DNA of 64,000 nt, taken from Cymbidium sinense (lineage: Eukaryota; Streptophyta; Magnoliopsida; Asparagales; Orchidaceae). Shown here piece by piece: positions 36,263 to 49,180 of the stretch; position 1 is the stretch's first letter, and each line of letters starts with the position of its first letter. Location: positions 62,001 through 126,000 of the forward strand of contig JAKCPB010001379.1 in the NCBI GenBank assembly GCA_021442155.1, written 5' to 3'. The translations under genes were made by a program, and so were the position numbers. The notes under the pieces were generated by a model. That model was not told the DNA's origin and made no database searches. It was given only the letters and a program-made list of their open reading frames with translations.

Positions 36263-38019
36263 TAAACCTAAACCTTAAACCCTAAACCCTAAAACCCTAA
36301 CCCCTAAACCCTAAATTCTAAACCCTAAACCCTAAACCCTAAATACCTAAAAACCTAAACCTAAACTAAATAAAGCCTAAAAATAAAATAAATAAAAAAA
36401 CCTAAACCTAAATGGAATAAAAATATAAATAAAATAAATACCTAAACTAAAACCTAAACCTAAACCAAAAAAAAAAAAAAAAAAAAAAACTAAACTAAAT
36501 AAAATAAAATAAACCTAAAATAAAAAAAACATTAATAAATTAAAATGAAAATAAAATAATAATAAAAATATAAAATAAAATAAAATTAAATAAAACTTAA
36601 ACCAAAAAAATAAAGTTAAAAATAAACTTAAAAAATAAATAAATAATAAAAACATAAACCCTAAACATAAAAAATAAAACTAAACCTAAAATAAAAATAA
36701 AATAAACAAAAAAAAACATAAAACATAAACTAAAATAAACTAAACTAAAATAAATTAAACCTAAAATAAACCAAACCTAAACCTAAACTAAATAAAATAA
36801 AATAAACTAAAAATAAACCTAAACCTAAAAAAAAAACATAAAACTTAAAAATAAACCTGAAATAAAAATATAAATCCAAAACCTAAAAAATAAAATAAAA
36901 ACCTAAACATAAACCTAAAAATAAATAATATAAGCTAAACCTAAAAAAAATTAGCTAAAAAATAAACTTAAATAAAAACTTAAACCTAAAAAATAAACAA
37001 AAATAAAAAACCTAAAATAAATAAACTAAACTAAATAAAAATAAAATGTAAACCTAAATAAAAAATAAAAAAAACTAAAATAAATAAAAAAATAAACTAA
37101 ACAAACTAAATAAACCTAAACCTAATAAAAAATAACCCTAATAAACTAACCCAAACCCTAAACCCTAAAACTAACCTAAACCCTAAACCCAACTAACCTA
37201 AACCTAAACCTAAACACTAAAACCCTAAACTAACCTAAACTAAACTAATCCAAACCTAACCCTAAAAAAAAAACCTAAACTAAATCCTAAACCTACACCT
37301 AAACTAAAATAAACCTAAACTATAAATAAACCTAAACCCTAAACCTAAACCTAGTAAATAAACTAAAAAATAAACCTAAACCCTAAAACCTAAAAATAAA
37401 ACCTAAACTAAATGACATAACCTATAAACTAAAAAAAATGAAAATATTAAAAAAATAAACCAAAAATAAACTAAAACAACACTAAATAAACCAAAACCTA
37501 AACCTAAATACATAAAATAAACTAAACCCTAAAAATAAATACTAAACCCAAATTAACTAAACTAAAACCTAAACCTAAACCATAACCCTAAAACCCTAAA
37601 CCTAAATAAACCATAAACCTAAAAAAAACCTAAAAATCTAACCCTAAACCTAAACCTATAAACCTAAACCTAAACCTAAACCTAAACTAAATCTAAATAA
37701 AAAAATAAATAAAATAAAACCTAAACCCTAAACCCTAAACCTAAAGCCAAATCACTAAACCTAAACCTAAACCTAAACCTAAACCTAAAATCCTAAATAA
37801 AACCTAAATAAACATAAAACCTAAATCCTAAAAAAACATAATAAACCATAAACCCTATACCTAAACCTATAAACCTAATAAACTAAAATTAAAAAAACTA
37901 AAAAAAACCTATACCCTAATAATAACAAAACCTACTAAACATCATAAAATAAAGATCTAAAAAAATAATAAAAAAAATCTAGAGATAAAATATATAAAAT
38001 AAACTAATAAAATTAAACC
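36263..38019 (+). repeat. Telomere-like array
   Basis: A repeats to about 36340, a B block to about 37130 whose expected terminal junction is not recognisable, then mixed CCTAAAC/CCCTAAAC sequence with AACCTAATAAAC words to 38019. An A-run of over 20 bases lies near 36468-36489. No gene. Confidence 0.9.
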
Positions 38020-38193
38020 TAGGGATATGATAAAAATAAAATAAATAAAACCGGAGAAATAAGAATGACTTATCTGATCTTAAACTCTAAGAGAATTCCT
38101 ATTAAATTAAACTCATGCTCAATCTATAAAACTTAAAACATAATCTTTTACTATGAATTCTAAAGAAGAAATGTTGAATTTAAATTTGTTCTC
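38020..38193 (+). pseudogene. GRP7-like retropseudogene, copy 8 (highly eroded)
   Basis: Recognisable fragments in family order: GGGATATGAT (GYD), GGAGAAATAAGAATG with CTTATCTGATCT (end of the coding part and start of the 3' untranslated sequence), CTCATGCTCA, and GAAGAAATGTTGAATTT with AATTTGTTCTC at the end. The G/T-rich stretches between these islands are shortened or replaced by AAATAAAATAAA-type sequence, so the copy is little more than half the length of the same interval elsewhere. No coding capacity. Confidence 0.72.
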
Positions 38194-41100
38194 CTAAACT
38201 AAACCTAAATTAAAATAACCCTAAACCTAAAACCTAAACCCTAACCTAAAACCCTTAAACCCTAAACCCTAAACCCAAAACCCTAAAACCCTAAACTCTA
38301 AACACTAAACCCTAAACTAAAATAAAACCCTAAACCCTAAACCCTAAAACCTAAACCCTAAACCCAAAACTAAACCTATAAATGTATAAAACATAAAAAA
38401 ACCAAACTAAATAAAACCTAAAAAATAAAATAAATAATAAAACCTAAAACCAAATAAAATAAAACCTAAACCTAAACCTAAAAAAAAAAAAAAATAAAAA
38501 AAACTAAACTAAAATAAAAAATAAAAAAACCTAAACTAAACTAAAAATAAAAATCTAAATAAAATAAAAAACTAAAATAAAAATAAAATTAAATAAAATA
38601 AAAAAAAATAAATAAATAAAAAATAAACTAAACATAATAAAATAAAACCTAAATAAAAAACCTAAATCTAAAATAAAAATAAAATAAACCTTAACCTAAA
38701 CTAAAATAAATAATAAATAAAAAACCTAATCCTAAAAAAACCAAAATAAACTAAAAAAAAAACTAAACCTAAAATAAATAATATAAAACATATACCTAAA
38801 CTAAAATAAAAAACTAATAAATAAAATAAACCTATCCTAAACTAAAAAACTAAACCTAAAAAAATAAACCTAAACAAAATTAAACTAAAAATAAATAAAC
38901 CTAAAAAATAAAATAAAATAAAAAAATAAAATAAACCTAAACCTAAATAAAATAAAAAATAAATAAAATAAAAAATAAAAAAAATAAATAAAACCTAAAC
39001 TAAACTAAAAAATAAAATACATAAATAAAAAAACAAAAATAAAATAAAAGTAAATGTAAAATAATAAAATAAACCAAAATAAAAAAATAAATTAAATCTA
39101 AATAAAGAAAACATAAAAAAATAAACTAAAAATAAAACCCAAAACTAAAAAAGAAATAAACCTAAATAACAAAATAAATAAACTAAACCTAAATAAAATA
39201 AACAAAACTAAAATAAATACTAACCCTAAACCTAAAAAAACTAACCCTAAACCCTAAACCCTAAAATTAAACCCTAAACCTAAATCCATCCCTAAACCTA
39301 AAACCCTAAACCCTAAACCCTAAACCCTAAACTAAACCCTAAACCCTAAACCCTAAACTAAAAAAACCTAAAACCTAAAACTAAACTAAACCCTAAAAAT
39401 ACTAAAATAACTAAACCTAAACCTAAAATAAACCTAAACTAAATAAACCTAAACCCTAAACGAATAAAATAAACTAAACCTAAACCTAAACCTAAACTAA
39501 ACTAAATCTTAATAAAATAAAATAAACTTAACCTAAACCTAAAATTAAACCTAAACTAAATAAATAAATAAAAAATAAAATTAAACCTAAAATAAATAAA
39601 TAAAATAAACCCAATAAAACCTAAAATAAAATAAATAAAATAAATAAACCTAAACTAAAACCTAAACCTAAACCTAAAAAAAAATAAAATAAAATAATAA
39701 ACTAAAGATAATAAATAAAACCTAAACTAAACTAAAATAAAACTAAACCTAAAATAAAAACCCAAATAAAATAAACCTAAACATAAAATAAAAATAAAAT
39801 AAACCAAAAAATAAAATAAAAACTAAATAAAAACCTAAACCTAAAACCTAAACCTAAACCTAAACCTAAATAAACCTAAACCTAAACCTAAAAACCTAAA
39901 CCTAAAACCTAAACCTAAACTTAAACTAAAATAAATAAATTTAATAAACCTAAATCTAATAAAATAAAAACCTTAACTAAAATAAACTAAACTAAAAACT
40001 AACTTAAAAAATAAAAATAAAACCTAAACCTAATCCTAGAACTAAACCTAAACTTAAACTAAAACCTAAATAAATAAACCTAAAACCTACCCTAAAATAA
40101 ATAATATAAACCTAAAAAATAAAAATAAAAGTTAAATAAAGTAGAAAAATAAAACATAAACCTAAACCTAAACCTAAACCTAAGCTTAAACCATAAAACC
40201 TAAACTTAAATAAACTAAACTAAATAAAATAAATGAAACACAAACCTAAACCTAAAAATATAAAACTAAAAACTAAATCTAAACCTAAACTTAAATAATA
40301 AAACCTAAACCTAAACTAAATAAATTAAAAAATAAATAAAATAAACCTAAAAAATAATAAAACCTAAACCTAAACCTAAACTATAAATCTAAACTAAATA
40401 AAATAAATAAACCTAAACTAAACCTAAAAACTTAAACCTAAACCTAAAAAACCTAAACATAAACCTAAACCTAAGCTAAACCTAAACCTAAACTTAAATA
40501 AAACTAAAACCTAAACCTAAATAAAGGTAAATGTAAAATAAATAAATAAAAATAAAACCTAAACTAAATAGAATAAAAATAAACCTAAAACCTAAAACCC
40601 TACACCTAAACTAAAACTTAAACCTAATGCCCTAAACCTAAACCTAAACCTAAATAAATAAAACCTACATAAAAAAATCTAAACTAAATAAACCTAAACT
40701 TAAACCTAAACTTAAACCTAAAACCTAAACCTAAAAATAAGCTAAATCAATCAAAAGATTCTAAACCAAAAAATAAAACCTAAATATAAAATTAGAAATA
40801 AACTAAAACCTAAACCTAAACCTAAACCTAAACCTAAACCTAAATAAACCTAAACTAAAATAAACTAAACTAAAAATAAAAACTAAAATAAAATAAAATC
40901 TAAACATAAACTTAAATAAATAAAAAATAAAAACCTAAACCTAAACTAAATAAAATAAACCTAAACCTATAATAAAAAACCTAAAATATAAACCTAAACC
41001 AAAATAAAAATAAAACTAAATAAATTAAAATATAAAACCTAAACTAAAACCTTAAATTAAAATAAACCTAAACTTAAATAAACTAAAACTAAATAAACCT

Positions 41101-41214
41101 AAATCAAAACCTAAACCTAAAAATAAAAACCTAAACCTAAACCTAAACTAAAAATAAAACCTAAACCTAAATAAACTAAAAACATAAATGAAATAAATAA
41201 ATCAAAAAAATAAA
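38194..41214 (+). repeat. Telomere-like array dominated by CCTAAA hexamers
   Basis: A repeats to about 38375 and again near 39215-39360. The rest is B-type or hexamer-type sequence, with tandem CCTAAA runs near 39840-39910, 40145-40180 and 40800-40860. Unlike the first 19 kb there is no clear junction element in this 3 kb. No gene. Confidence 0.9.
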
Positions 41215-42712
41215 ACATTTTGCAAATTTTCTATTTTCTCCTTCGTTGTGGCTGCTTGATCTGTGGGGGTTGGAGGGGACTTTGCTTACCTCTGTCCTAT
41301 TTTATCTTCTTTTACATTTACCAATAGTGGTTTGGGTGGTCCTCCTTGGTTTTTTGTCACTCTTGGTTGTTTGTCTAACTGGATAAAAACCATTTCTATT
41401 TTTAGGTTTTCATGATCTCTGGGAGGGTTGTGGCTATGCCTCCTATTATTTTTCCATCTATTTTGGGCTCTATTTTGGGTTAGCCTTTTGTTTTGGCTGG
41501 CCGCCCCTTTTCAATATTGGATCTTCTACTGTTATGGTTGGTTGTTAAATGGTAGCTATTAGTCTCTTCAGGATTTTATTAGCTTTGGTCATTTCAATAT
41601 TTTTTGGTTATTTCTCCTAGTTTGTGTTAGGGATTTTAATTTGTTGGCTATTTTTTCTTTTGATTGACATGAGGATAGCTGCTTTGTGGTTTTTTTCTTC
41701 TTGACCTCGTTATGACTGATTTTATTAGTGGATGATACTTGGTAGCTTTTTGTCACTGCCTGCTAGATTGATGGCATCCTTTTCTCTACCTAGATTGGCC
41801 TGGTGTCTAATGATGGCTGGTTGTGGCTCTCCCTTGCTTGGAGCTTTGATGTCTATTTGAATGATGGTTGTTGTTATTTTTTTAGTCTCTTTTTGAGCTA
41901 TTGTATTAGTTATTGCCATGCTTCTAAATTAGCTTGTCCCTTTGAATTCTTCATTGCTGGTGGTGGCTCTGTCACTGACCTTGCTATATCTTCTGGGTGG
42001 CTGGCTATTTGTGATTGGTCTGCTATGGTATTTGTTAGTTATTTGGCTATTGGCTAGCTATTGGCCGGCTATTTCTTTATTTGCTAATGCAGGTTTTAGA
42101 ATCCTTTAGGATGCATTCTTTTGATGTTAGCTTGTATCAAGTATGCTGGCTATGATGGCCTCGATGTTCTATATCTTTTGGTTGGTAGCATTGCATATGA
42201 ATGTAACCCTTCTTAGGAAGTTTGATGCTCATATGCATTATTTCCTCTTGAGAAGATATTAACTAAGCTTGAGCCTTTTCTTTCTCATCTCTCTCTAATT
42301 GGTTTCTTTATCCTTATTTTTATTAGCTATGATAATTGCCTTTATAGTGTTTTGCAGATTTCTTTTATAGGTTGGAACTTGTTAGATGGAATGATCATCA
42401 CCTAGTCAACTCAAGAGTTGTTGATGTGGATCTTGCCAGCTTGCCTCCCAAAAGGGATCATGACCTGCTGCTAACTAGTCTTTTGACTATTTTTTTTACT
42501 TATATTGCATTAGTTTTCATCTATGTCTTTTCCTCTTTTTCTTTTTTAGCTGTTGCTTTTTCTCTTTGTTTTTCCATTGTCCTCAAATGGGGGTTTAGCT
42601 CTTTAGGTTCCTTGTAGCCCTGAGAGCAGTAGATCCTTGAGCTTTACCCTTATTAAGGGCATTGTATCCTTTTCTTTTATGGTAATAAAATTCTAATCTT
42701 TCCTTCAAAAAT
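41215..42712 (+). mobile_element. LINE fragment 6 (3' region only)
   Basis: T/G-rich 3' region of the same LINE family. Landmarks in order: AAGTATGCTGGCTATG near 42138, TGTAACCCTTCTTAGGAAG near 42202, GCCTTTATAGTGTTTTGCAG near 42337, TTTTATAGGTTGGAACTT near 42363, and the terminal GGTAATAAAATTCTAATC near 42681, then an A-rich tail. It is closest to LINE fragment 1 and to copy 3. Truncated within the 3' region; no ORF2 domain. Short hydrophobic frames (for example 41803-42057) are not called as genes. Confidence 0.87.
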
Positions 42713-43841
42713 AAAAAAAAATGTAAACCCTAAACCCTAAATCTAACCCTAACCCTAAACCCGAAACCTTAAACCATAAACCCAAAAACCCTAAACCTTA
42801 AACCCTAAATGAACCCTAAACCATAAAAAACCTAAACCCTAATCTAACCCTAAAACTTAATCTAACCCTAAACCCTAAACCACAAAAACCCAAAATCCTA
42901 AAGCCTAAACTCTAAACCCTAAACCCTAAACCTACAACCCTAAACCCTAAACCCTAAACCCTAAACCCTAAAACATACAACCCTAGACCCTAAACCCTAA
43001 ACCCCAAATCATAAATCCTGACCATAAACCTTAAGCACCAAAGCCCTAAAAACCTAAACCTAAATAAAATAAAACCTAAAAATAAAATAAATAAAATACT
43101 TAAACCTATATAAAATAAAAATCTAAACCTAAACCTAAACCTAAACCTAAACTAAATAAAATAAATTAAACTAAAAATAAACCAAAAACAAAATAAAAAA
43201 ACCTAAAAATAAACCTGAAATAAAAACATAAAACCTAAGCATAAAAAAAAAAAAAAAACCTAAACCTAAACCTAAAAATAAAAAAAATATAACCTAAACC
43301 TAAACCTAAACCAAAAAAAAATACATAAATAAATAATTTAAACTAAAATAAATAAACCTAAAATAAATAAACTAAACTAAATAAAAATAAAAAATAAATT
43401 TAAATAAAAATAAAATAATAAAATAAACTAAAATAATTAAAAATTAAACTAAGTAAGCCTAAACCTACGAGTTTACTTAATTTTAAGAAAATAACCTTAA
43501 ACCCTAAATCCTAAACCCTAAACTTTAAACCCAAAAACTAACCCCAAACCCAAACCTGAAACTACAACCCTAAACCTACAACCCTAAACACTAACCCTAA
43601 AACCTAAATTGTAAATCCTAAACCCTAAACCCTAATCCTAAACCCTAACCCCTATAAGCATAAACCCTAAAACCTGAAACTCTAAACCCTAAACCTTACA
43701 CCCTAAGCCCTAAACCCTAAACCCTAAACCATAAACCTAAACCCTAAACCCCAAACCCTAAAATAAACCTAAAGTAACTAAATAAATTAAAAAAATACAC
43801 TTATACCCTAAAACCTAATAAACTTAAACCTAAACCCTAAG
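42713..43841 (+). repeat. Telomere-like array (A, B, junction, A)
   Basis: A repeats to about 43045, a shortened B block to 43453, a junction element, then A repeats to GRP copy 9. Confidence 0.92.
43454..43494 (+). repeat. Junction element, copy 15
   Basis: The core reads CTACGAGTTTACTTAATTTT. Confidence 0.82.
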
Positions 43842-43903
43842 AATGGGAAGAACCTTGATCCTAAACTATAAATAAAAAAAATATTGAATCTGAATTTGTT
43901 TTA
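43842..43903 (+). pseudogene. GRP7-like retropseudogene, copy 9 (about 60 bp, large internal deletion)
   Basis: The first 18 bases of the GRP unit (AATGGGAAGAACCTTGAT) are followed, after a short CTAAACT stretch, by its last 40 bases (ATATTGAATCTGAATTTGTT and A-run). About 400 bp between them are gone. Both unit ends are preserved at their normal distance from telomere-like sequence. Confidence 0.85.
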
Positions 43904-44520
43904 AAACTAAAATAAAACACTGTTAAAACTAAACCTGACCTAAAATCAAAAAACCCTAAAACCCTAAATTGTAAAACTCTAAACCTAAACCCTAAACCCT
44001 AAGACTAAACACTAAACCTAAATTCAAATAAAGAATCTTAAACCCAAAACCCTAAAACTAACCCTAAACCCTAAACTTACAACCTACAACCCTAAACCCT
44101 AAACCCTAAAAAACCCAAAACTCTAAACCCTAAAAAACCCTAAACCTTAAACCCTAATCTCAAAACCCTAAACTAACCATAAACCCTAAACCCTAAACTT
44201 GAAACCCTAACCCTAACCTTAAATCATAAACCTTAAACCCTAAACCCTAACCTTTAAAAACTTTAAGCCTAAACCCTAAGCTAACCATAAACCCTAAACC
44301 CTCAAAACCATAAACTCTAAAACCTAAACACTAAACCCAAAACCCAAAACCCAAAACCCTAAACCCTAACCCTAAACCCTAAACCCTAAAATCCTAAATC
44401 CTAAAACCTTAAACCCTAAACCCTAACGCTAAGCCTTAAACCCTAAACCTAAAACTAAAGTAACTAAATAAATTAAAAAAATAAACCTAAACCCTAAAAC
44501 CTAATAAACCTAACCCTAAG
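43904..44520 (+). repeat. Telomere-like A block
   Basis: Degenerate CCCTAAA repeats only. No B block or junction in this interval. Confidence 0.92.
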
Positions 44521-44990
44521 AATAGGAACTGGATGATGTAGAACCCACATAACCGTGCTCAGTCTAGATTTGGTGGTGGAGGTGAAGACAGAGGCAGCGA
44601 TTATCACATTAGTGGTTGGGGATTTAGAGGTGCTACTGGATATGGAGGTGGTGGTCAGGGTAGTGGTGGTTATGGAGGTTGGAGGAGCGATGGAGGATAT
44701 AGTCGTGGTGGTGGCCAAGGGAAATGATGGTGGATCTTGCTATAAGAGTGTTCGAGGTAATTTTGATGGGAACTAGAGAAATTGAAGAACGGTTGATTCA
44801 ATCTGCTGCTTATGGAACTATGTCTGTACAATAGAGATGATTTTAGTTTTCTAGGGTTTTTAATTTTCTCTATGCGAGCTCATTTTACATCTATGTCATC
44901 GCTTGTGTCTAAAAAAACTTGGTGTGTTACTTGGTTTATGAATTCAAAAGAAGAAATATTGAATTGAATTTATTCTATGTTAAAAAAAAA
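44521..44990 (+). pseudogene. GRP7-like retropseudogene, copy 10
   Basis: The RRM stub is altered but in frame to NRAQSRFGGGGE; then a Gly-rich run including GYGGGGQGSGGYGG and WRSDGGYSRGGG. The segment coding for DRGYDGGS is partly deleted near 44727, shifting the frame. DGN with TAG for Trp, a terminal TGA near 44783 and the 3' untranslated segment with an A-run follow. One stop lies in the stub (TAG at codon 7). The 73- and 74-codon frames on the two strands are out-of-frame shadows. Confidence 0.9.
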
Positions 44991-45780
44991 CAAAAACCCT
45001 AAACCCTAAACTAAAACTTGAACCCTAGACCTAAAATCTAAACCCTATACCCTAAACCTTAAACCCTTAAAACCTTAAACCCTAAACCCTAAATCCTAAA
45101 CCCTAAAACTTAAAACCCTAAATCTTAAACCCTAAACCCTAAACCTTAAATCATAAATCCCAAACCCTAAACCCTAAACCCTGAACTAACCCTAAACCAT
45201 AAACCCTAAAAATATAAAAACCTAAACCTGAACTAAATAAAACCTAAAAATAAAACCTAAACCAAAATAAAATAAAAAATTAAAATAAAATAAAAATCTA
45301 AACCTAAACCTGAACAATAAAACCTAAACCTGAACAATAAACATAAAAAATAAACCTAAAAATAAATAAAAAATAAAACTTAAACCCTTAACTAAAAAAA
45401 ACCTAAAACTAAAATGAACAAAATAAAATAAACATAAACATAAACTAAAATAAACAAAACTAAAATAAATTAAACTTAAACCCTAAGCCTACAACCCTAA
45501 ACCCTAAACCCTAAACCCTAAACCTTAAAACCCTAAACCCTAAACCCAAAACACAAAACCATAAACCATAAAAATCCAAAAACCTAAACCTTAAACCCTA
45601 AACCCTAAACACCAAACCCTAAAACTAACCCTAACCTATAACTCTAAACTGTAAACCCTACATCCTAAAATCTTAAACACTAAACCATAAACCCTATGCC
45701 CTAAACCCTAAACCCTAAAACCCTAAACCCTAAACCCTATACCCTAAACCCTAAACCCTAATCCTTAAACCCTAAAACTT
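44991..45780 (+). repeat. Telomere-like array, left border of the island
   Basis: A repeats, a partial B block at about 45222-45480 that lacks its junction, then A repeats that stop abruptly at about 45780. Confidence 0.92.
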
Positions 45781-46428
45781 ATAATTTGATTTGAAGTCCA
45801 ACAATCAGATGTCAATGAAACTGTATGAATGCCTTTAAGATATGTTTATGAATTTTTTTCTAGATTCATATATTTTCATGCAGTCATTCCTAGTAGTGTT
45901 TCTGGATACTCTCTTATAATTTGGATTCAACACCTACAACAAAATATTAAATCACATATGCTCAATAATTATAAATGGATATTCATGCATAATAATTATC
46001 TTTGCAATTATTTCTCTTATTTGAAGTTGATTATAATTTTTGGGTTATAAAATGAGGATTTTAATTTCAATTCACATCAAAAATAAAATTTAATATTTGT
46101 TTCCTTTTATTTTGTAATTCAACTACTTGTTTATTCTTGGTTTTAATTTTTTTCACATTCTCTGATGTCTCAAGAGTTGTGAAGTTATGCTAGTTTTGGA
46201 TATATGAAATTTTATAAGATAACATATGCATTGCAAATATGGTGCAGTCACTCCCTTTAATTTAGAAGTCATTTTTTGTAAAATACTCCTATACTTATCT
46301 TTTTAGCTTTCTTAGATTTAACTTTATTATTAGTACACTCATGTACATGTACTTCTGATTAAAGTGGTTGTGAAGAAATATTTGGATTTACATTATCATT
46401 TTTTACTTTTATTACTGATTAAGTACAC
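45781..46428 (+). other. AT-rich unique DNA at the left edge of the island
   Basis: Ordinary AT-rich sequence without telomeric words. One frame of 73 codons (45829-46050) has no recognisable motif and no supporting context, so I do not call it a gene. Confidence 0.6.
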
Positions 46429-47113
46429 ATGTGGGTTAACCATAATTTTCTTAAATTTTTATAGGATATTGAACACCTAAAAATCTACCAATGAATTGAT
46501 TAATTAAGATTCCATGTGATTATAGTTTCAAATTGATTAAATAAGCAATTTAATTAATGAATTAAACCATCAATTAATCCCAAATTAATTAATTTCCATT
46601 CAAGTGAAATGGACATATGGAAAAGATTGGGAAAGAGGTCCAATCTCATTCCCCATGCCCATTCACTATTTTAAAATGATTAGCAAGGTTAATTAAAGAT
46701 TTTCTTATTATTTAGAATATTAATTAATTGCCTAATTAATTAGGAAAGTAATTAAGGTTAAGATAACCAATTTCCCAAATTATCCAAGCAATAAATCTGA
46801 AGAATATTATGGGAGGCATAGGTCACCCCATTAATCAATCTCAAAAAGTTTAGGATTAATTACTTAGGTAATTAGTGAGTAATTAAGCTAATTATGTTTT
46901 AATTAAACTTAAAGTAAGCCTTAATTACTATTCAAAATTAATTGGGATCAATTTTAATTGAATCTCCTCTTAAATACCTTTAAAATAAATATTTTCTTGC
47001 ATTTTTATGATTTTTCTATGATTTGTTTTCAGCTGATTTAAATGATTTTCCATGATCTTTATAAAGTTTATTAATTTAATTTAAGTATTTGAACTTTAGA
47101 ATGTAATATCTCC
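46429..47113 (+). repeat. Direct repeat, copy A (about 685 bp)
   Basis: Starts at GTGGGTTAACCATAATTTTC and ends at ATATCTCCC. It matches copy B (47431-48123) along its whole length, including GATTCCATGTGATTA, CATTCCCCATGCCCATTCAC and TTTTAATTGAATCTCCTCTT, with many small differences. Very rich in TTAATTAA words. Confidence 0.9.
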
Positions 47114-47430
47114 CACACATGTGATTAGGCGATAGGCTCCAACCCACTTTTCTAAGTCAAAAAGAAATTGGTTATGGGCCAAAATCAAAACGAAGTAGGT
47201 GTGTTTCCACCATGGCTCTCAAAGGTCAAGTCATTTTCTCTAGCAAAGGTGCAAGCCCTCCATTAGCAAGAGTGAAGCAATATGTTTTTATTCATGATGT
47301 GAAACATACAACATCCAACTAAGGGGTAGCTAAATCTTTTATTATCTTGATTTATGTACTAGGCTTTAGGTGAGGTTATGAGTTGTTTAGTACTAGGACT
47401 TAATTAAGTACTTTCATGGTTTTCCAACAT
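47114..47430 (+). other. Spacer between direct repeats
   Basis: 317 bp of unique DNA between the two repeat copies. No gene or motif recognised. Confidence 0.7.
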
Positions 47431-48123
47431 ATGTGAGTTAACCATAATTTCCTTAAATGTATTTAAGATATTTAACACCTAAAGATCTACAAATGAATTT
47501 ATTAATTAAGATTCCATGTGATTACAGTTTCAAATTGATTAATTAAACACTTTAATTAATGAATTAAACTATCAATTAATCCTAAATTAATTAATTTCGA
47601 TTCAAGTGAAATGGACTTAGGGATAAGATTAAGAAAGAGGTCCCAATCTCATTCCCCATGCCCATTCACTATTTCACAATGGTTAGAAGCTTAATTACTG
47701 ATTTTCTTACTATTTATAATATTAATTAATTGCTTAATTAATTAGGAGGTTAAGATAACCAATTTCCCTAATTAGCCAAGCAATAAATCAAAATAAAATT
47801 ATGGGAGGCAGAGGTCATCCAATTAATCAACCACAAAAAGTTTGGGATTAATTACCTAGGTAATTAAAGAGTAATTAAGCTAATTATCTTTTAAATTAAA
47901 CATAAATTAAGCCTTAGTTATAGTTCAAAATTAATTATGATCAATTTTAATTGAATCTCCTCTTAAATACCTTCAAAATAAATATTTACTTGCATTTTTA
48001 TGCTTTTTTTATGATTTGTTATAATTTTCCAAAATTTTAGCTAATTTAAATGATTTTCCATGATTTTTAGAAAGTCTATTAATTTATTTTAACTATTTGA
48101 ACTTCAGAATGCAAGATCTCCCA
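47431..48123 (+). repeat. Direct repeat, copy B (about 693 bp)
   Basis: Second copy, offset about 1.0 kb from copy A. It could be an old tandem duplication or, less likely, a pair of LTRs: no TG..CA ends, primer-binding site or polypurine tract is convincing. Confidence 0.9.
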
Positions 48124-49180
48124 ATCTAGAAATCCTTTTGACATGAAATTTTCATGGTAGCTAGATTTACACTCAATTTTTATCTCTGAGAATTTCAAAG
48201 CAATCTGATGTGACTTAATAGTTCAATTAATGAAATTTGATTTTCCCTAAAGCTCAAATTAAGCTCACAATATTTTGTAAAATTTGGGGCTTTTGGATTC
48301 ATTAGATTCCTCTCGAAAAGATAAATCCAATGAGCCATTATTTTCATTTTTTAGTTAAGTACTTTATTTTCTATGAATGTTTGAAGTTTCAAGTGGTTTT
48401 AATTAATTTTTAAAAGAAAAAAATCTCTAATTTCTTACTTAACCTAGTCAACGCCTGTACAATGCTAACTAGACCATGCGACACCACGAGGCACTCTATG
48501 ACTCACTTGAGCGATGCCACCTCAGAGATGAGTGGTGAATGTGGACAGGGGATGATGGATAGATCACCTGATCATATCAAATTGATCGATCACGGTCCGA
48601 TGATCTGAGCCACATGATCTATTGATCAGAGTAATGAGATCTGCATGATTTGAGCTGTCTGTCTCCCTAAATAAGAGATCGAATGACTATCAAGTGATCC
48701 AATGGAAGAGGCGAACATAACACTATTCTAGGCAACATTTTTGTGATTCTTGTGACTAAATAGAATAAAAAACTTCATTTTAGGCTTGATTTTCTAACGA
48801 TCTGCACTGAAAATCATTCCAAATGCATGGGGATGATGTAAAATAAAAAAATACAAGGCTAATATAAATAAAATTCCTAAAATTGAGCAAAAACCATTAC
48901 AAATAAAAGAACATAAGGCTGGCTATAGTTTTTGAAAATTATCTCATCAAGGATGATTTTCAATGGTGGTGATGATCCGAGTGTGCTCCTGAGTGCAAGA
49001 AGATGCATTGGAATTGGTTCAGGCTCTTTCTTTAGTTCATAATAATGTATCCACCAATGGCCACCACTTCCTTATTAGAATCCACTTTATTTTGATGGAT
49101 TTTTCTCAAAAACCAAGTGGGAATGGTTGTTGGTTGGTTTGGGAGCTCTAGGAGAGTGAAATGAGTGTGTGAGGAAGAGT
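48124..49180 (+). other. Non-coding AT-rich DNA with a GATC-rich patch
   Basis: No gene seen. About ten GATC sites fall within roughly 140 bp (48560-48705), many inside ATGATC or TGATCA words. The style resembles untranslated parts of plant LTR retrotransposons, but nothing diagnostic is present. Confidence 0.5.

Noticed and set aside
46429..48123. LTR retrotransposon with a pair of 690-bp LTRs
   Set aside because: Interior is only 317 bp, ends lack clear TG..CA, and no primer-binding site or polypurine tract is seen. Kept as a direct repeat.
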